Source: an uncultured Bacteroidales bacterium (GTDB lineage: Bacteria; Bacteroidota; Bacteroidia; Bacteroidales; Paludibacteraceae). From it: a stretch of 34,760 nucleotides of DNA. Every line of letters starts with the position of its first letter. Positions within the stretch are counted from its first letter, which is position 1. The translations under genes and the position numbers were made by a program. The notes under the pieces were generated by a model that searched no databases, was not told the origin of the DNA, and worked only from the letters and a program-made list of their open reading frames with translations. The stretch spans positions 1 to 34,760 of the forward strand of contig ONBH01000023.1 in assembly GCA_900316005.1 (NCBI GenBank), written 5' to 3'. Shown piece by piece: positions 32,158-34,760 of the stretch.

Positions 32158-33464
32158 TGTTTTGTTCCCGGAATAAGTGTCAGTATCTCTTTTATTGGCA
32201 TGCAATACTCTTCGCTTGCCTCTTTACATCTGCCATTTTCCAAAATTGACTTGGCACAATTGACCATCGCCGGGTAAGCACTACGCAGCATGTGGTTCGC
32301 ATATATAACGATATTCACGCCCCACTCCGCAAACTCCTCTTCGGTAATATGGTTAAATGTCGTCGGAACGACTACAATGGGCGTATGATTATCTTGTTCG
32401 CGAAAGCGCTTGCAGAACGCATGAATATCCTCGCCGTCTTTGTTGCGCGAATGAATCATAATGCCATCTGCTCCGGCTGCCACGTACGCGAACGCACGTT
32501 CCAATGCATCATCTACCGGTTTGCCGGCTATCAAACTCTCGATGCGAGCGATAATCATGAAGTCATCGGTGATTTGGGCTTGCTTGCCGCTATGAATCTT
32601 GGCACAGAATCCCTCAATGGTATCTTGCATCTGTACGGCATCGGTACCAAAGAGGCTGTTTTGCTTCAGGCCGACTTTATCCTCAATGATGACAGCCGAG
32701 ATACCCAGTCTTTCCAATGTGCGCACCATAAATGGGAAGTGCTCCACCTTACCACCGGTATCGCCATCGAAGATCACAGGCTTGGTGGTTACCTCCAATG
32801 TGTCATTCAGATCGTGCAAACGCGTCGTCAAGTCAACCGCTTCAATATCAGGTTTACCTTTACTCGTCGAGTCTGTCAGACTGGATGCCCACATACCATC
32901 GAACTCCATCTTCATGCCGTTTTTCTGCACAAAGGTATTCTCGATAATGAGACCGGTCAGACCGTTATGACTCTCCATGATGCGTACAATCTTCTTGGCA
33001 TTGATGAGCCGACGAAGACGTTTCATTCGAATCTCGGGCGTGGTGCCTATCTCTTTCAACCGCTCATTGAGCATAGAAGAAGAGATTCCTTTGGTGTAAG
33101 GTATATCGATAACTTGCCCACCCCACTCTGCCATACAATCAATAATATCCTGACGCGTCTTCTGCTGTACACCGGTTTTCCAATCATCACCATGTACCAC
33201 ATAGTCAGGCTTCAACTCACGGAGGTTCGGACGATAATCAAGTGTCGTCTGCGGCACAACGGCATCCACACCTTTGAGATTGCTGACAATGAGCGCACGT
33301 TGTTCATAATCAAGATACGGCAAACGCTTGTAACTGGCAATCGCAGCATCGGTGAGCACGCCCACCGTCACGCGTCCCAGTTTCGCCGCCTCATGAATTA
33401 TATTCAAATGTCCCGGATGAATAATATCCGCCGACATTCCCACATATACTTGTTTTTCTGACAT
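32154..33464 (-). CDS. aepX: PEP mutase fused to an N-terminal nucleotidyltransferase
   Basis: 436 residues, bifunctional. Residues about 1-140 are a cytidylyltransferase-like domain: [15 protein letters not shown] holds the HxGH motif (16-19), with [10 protein letters not shown] (127-136) near its end. It probably activates the finished phosphonate with CTP. Residues about 150-436 are the PEP mutase, which rearranges PEP to phosphonopyruvate: DGDTGG (233-238) and the diagnostic [10 protein letters not shown] (261-270) are present. This is the committing step of C-P bond formation. It is the first gene of the operon, with promoter at 33563-33594 and two leader repeats (33503-33554). Confidence 0.93.
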   Translation of the reverse strand: MSEKQVYVGMSADIIHPGHLNIIHEAAKLGRVTVGVLTDAAIASYKRLPYLDYEQRALIVSNLKGVDAVVPQTTLDYRPNLRELKPDYVVHGDDWKTGVQQKTRQDIIDCMAEWGGQVIDIPYTKGISSSMLNERLKEIGTTPEIRMKRLRRLINAKKIVRIMESHNGLTGLIIENTFVQKNGMKMEFDGMWASSLTDSTSKGKPDIEAVDLTTRLHDLNDTLEVTTKPVIFDGDTGGKVEHFPFMVRTLERLGISAVIIEDKVGLKQNSLFGTDAVQMQDTIEGFCAKIHSGKQAQITDDFMIIARIESLIAGKPVDDALERAFAYVAAGADGIMIHSRNKDGEDIHAFCKRFREQDNHTPIVVVPTTFNHITEEEFAEWGVNIVIYANHMLRSAYPAMVNCAKSILENGRCKEASEEYCMPIKEILTLIPGTKQ

Positions 33465-33502
33465 CTATCTTAAATATTTAGTTTCTTTCTAAAAAGGTAT
33501 TT

Positions 33503-33554
33503 TACACCTTTCTGACCTTTCAGCCTCACCACATTATACACCTTTCTGACCTTT
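33503..33554 (-). repeat. Two 18-nt direct repeats in the aepX leader
   Basis: TACACCTTTCTGACCTTT (plus strand) occurs at 33503-33520 and 33537-33554, identical and 34 nt apart. Both lie between the promoter and the aepX ATG, so they are in the message leader. Confidence 0.95.
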
Positions 33555-33562
33555 TCACCCTG

Positions 33563-33594
33563 CAAAGTTACTGTTTTTTTTTGATATATGCAAA
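33563..33594 (-). promoter_or_regulatory. Bacteroides-type promoter of the phosphonate/glycan operon
   Basis: On the minus strand, TTTG (33594-33591), 20-nt spacer, TAACTTTG (33570-33563). The extended -33 is TTTGCATATATC. It lies just past the RhuM gene stop at 33610, giving a leader of about 90 nt to aepX. No other promoter of this type was found down to 25717. Confidence 0.85.
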
Positions 33595-33609
33595 TCTTTT
33601 TACATTTTT

Positions 33610-34686
33610 CTATCTTCCACCCGCGATTTCGGACTGCTGTTCAGCAATTACTCGTTCATTTCTCTCATTCTCTCCCTCAAACGGCAATGTCGGCAAGGCA
33701 AAGCGGTCAAAGTCCGATTCAAAGAGTCGATCCTGAATGACACGGTATTTCTCAAACTCCGTCTCTGCATATTCCTGCGCTTGTTCGTGGCTCACACTTC
33801 CGGCATGCGTCAACAACGGACGCTCATCGCTATTGAGATAAGCATCAATACGCTTTGCCCAATCCTCCATCGTCATTGGGATATGGCGTTTGGCACGTGC
33901 CTCCGCAAAATCCAAAACAGCCGACACGATATTGCCCATATCCTCCAACTCATTCTGTTTCAAGTAGTTCTTCGCAATGCTCACATCCGTCTTCACGATC
34001 TTCCCACTCGGCGCATTCTCCCAGGTCGTCAGTCCCATATGTTCCTTCTCCGCATTGGCTCGCTCCATGATCAGATCGGCAGCCGTATGCTGGTGCACCG
34101 CATAATGCATCTTGTTCTGTATCATCCGGAAGAACTGTCGCGTCATCGGTGCGTCCTTGTCGTAGTCCATGCTGGTGGCGTAAATGTCCGTCAACTTCTG
34201 GTAGAAACGACGCTCGGAGAGACGAATCTCATGGATCTCAGCCAACAGATGCTCGAAATAATCCTCGCTCAGGAAGGCTCCATTCTCCATGCGTTTTCTG
34301 TCAAGGACATAGCCTTTGATCGCAAACTGCCGCAACACGCTGGTTGCCCATCTGCGGAACTGGGTTGCACGTATGGAATTAACGCGATAACCCACGGAGA
34401 TGATGGCATCGAGGTTGTAATACTTTGACTCATATTCTTGCCCTGTGGTACCCATATGTCGGAATTTCCGACATGTGGTCTGCTCATCCAGTTCTCCTGT
34501 TTGATAAATATTCTTCAGGTGCTCTGTGATGGTAGTTCTTCCCTTATCGAAGAGTATGGCTATAGCCTCTTGCGTCGCCCAGATATTCTCATCATGGTAG
34601 AATACCTGAACGCCCTCCGCCTTGTCTTCAGCCTGGAATATCAAAAACTCCGCTGTTGAGTTCCTTATTTGGAGTTGCTTACCCAT
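33610..34686 (-). CDS. RhuM-family protein
   Basis: 358 residues. The RhuM family, first noted in a Salmonella pathogenicity island, is widespread on mobile and accessory DNA and has no settled function. Recognisable parts are the N-terminal FYHDENIWATQEAIAILF (about 29-46, DNA-binding-like), the next section with TITEHLKNIYQTGELDE, then TTCRKFRHMGTTGQEYE and YNLDAIISVGYRVNS (about 90-104), and RATQFRRWATSVLRQFAIKG (about 106-125), which is typical. The C-terminal half is mainly helical. The stop lies 145 nt before the aepX start. A 9-bp dyad lies just upstream of its ATG. Confidence 0.88.
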   Translation of the reverse strand: MGKQLQIRNSTAEFLIFQAEDKAEGVQVFYHDENIWATQEAIAILFDKGRTTITEHLKNIYQTGELDEQTTCRKFRHMGTTGQEYESKYYNLDAIISVGYRVNSIRATQFRRWATSVLRQFAIKGYVLDRKRMENGAFLSEDYFEHLLAEIHEIRLSERRFYQKLTDIYATSMDYDKDAPMTRQFFRMIQNKMHYAVHQHTAADLIMERANAEKEHMGLTTWENAPSGKIVKTDVSIAKNYLKQNELEDMGNIVSAVLDFAEARAKRHIPMTMEDWAKRIDAYLNSDERPLLTHAGSVSHEQAQEYAETEFEKYRVIQDRLFESDFDRFALPTLPFEGENERNERVIAEQQSEIAGGR

Positions 34687-34694
34687 ATTTCGCT

Positions 34695-34724
34695 TCTATA
34701 TAACTAAACTTTGCATTATATAGA
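34695..34724. promoter_or_regulatory. Operator-like dyad upstream of the RhuM gene
   Basis: TCTATATAA (34695-34703) and TTATATAGA (34716-34724) are perfect 9-bp arms with a 12-nt spacer, 9 nt upstream of the RhuM ATG. No TTTG/TAnnTTTG promoter was found on the minus strand in the remaining 36 bp of the window. Confidence 0.5.
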
Positions 34725-34760
34725 TAACTTGTTTATTTTCATTTATTTATGCAGCGCCTG

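Noticed and set aside
32157..32205. Earlier start for phosphonopyruvate decarboxylase
   Set aside because: The family begins at MIQPKAF, and the ATG at 32157 overlaps the aepX stop in the usual coupled way.
32292..33461. 389-codon open frame antisense to aepX
   Set aside because: The aepX protein has clear motifs on the other strand; the antisense peptide has none.

Overview
The window looks like a chromosomal segment of a Bacteroidota bacterium, probably order Bacteroidales. Evidence: seven promoters fit the Bacteroides-type pattern (TTTG, 20-nt spacer, TAnnTTTG); the order rseC-rnfB-C-D-G-E-A; GldG-like and DUF5683-type genes; a parA-parB-DUF5683-transglycosylase block; and a secreted protein with a Bacteroidales-style C-terminal tail. 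No rRNA, tRNA or CRISPR array was seen.

Layout. (1) 1-2000: the edge of an IS3-like element, a hairpin-rich non-coding stretch, and a secreted multidomain protein on the minus strand. (2) 2018-7718: rseC and the complete Rnf ion-pumping ferredoxin:NAD oxidoreductase operon. (3) 7719-9383: a terminator, a repeat-bearing intergenic region, and a DHH phosphoesterase on the minus strand. (4) 9384-15156: envelope genes (double-parvulin PPIase, GldG-like protein, LysM/periplasmic-binding protein, beta-barrel). (5) 15249-22635: a tightly packed, often overlapping run of parA, parB, DUF5683, lytic transglycosylase, MerR, YfhO-type membrane protein and a GT10 fucosyltransferase. (6) 22641-25700: a patchwork accessory region with an AbiE-type pair (toxin gene cut short), gene scars and a DUF4143 ATPase. 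(7) 25717-33464, minus strand: a phosphonate/glycan operon made of PEP mutase fused to a nucleotidyltransferase, phosphonopyruvate decarboxylase, an embedded AlbA_2 gene, a phosphonoacetaldehyde-reductase-like alcohol dehydrogenase, LicD, GT4 and GT2. (8) 33610-34686: a RhuM-family gene.

How it works together. Region 7 reads as a surface-glycan pathway: PEP to phosphonopyruvate, to phosphonoacetaldehyde, to 2-hydroxyethylphosphonate, then probable CMP activation by the fused nucleotidyltransferase and transfer by LicD onto a glycan built by the GTs. The decarboxylase, however, appears to have lost about 25 residues covering the second half of its thiamine-diphosphate motif, so the pathway may be broken in this strain.

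The most notable non-coding signals are: two related 28-bp palindromes bracketing the AbiEi promoter; an extended -33 sequence shared by seven promoters; heptanucleotide tandem repeats at gene junctions and once in frame inside rseC; direct repeats in the leaders of the DUF4143 gene and the phosphonate operon; and dispersed intergenic repeats.
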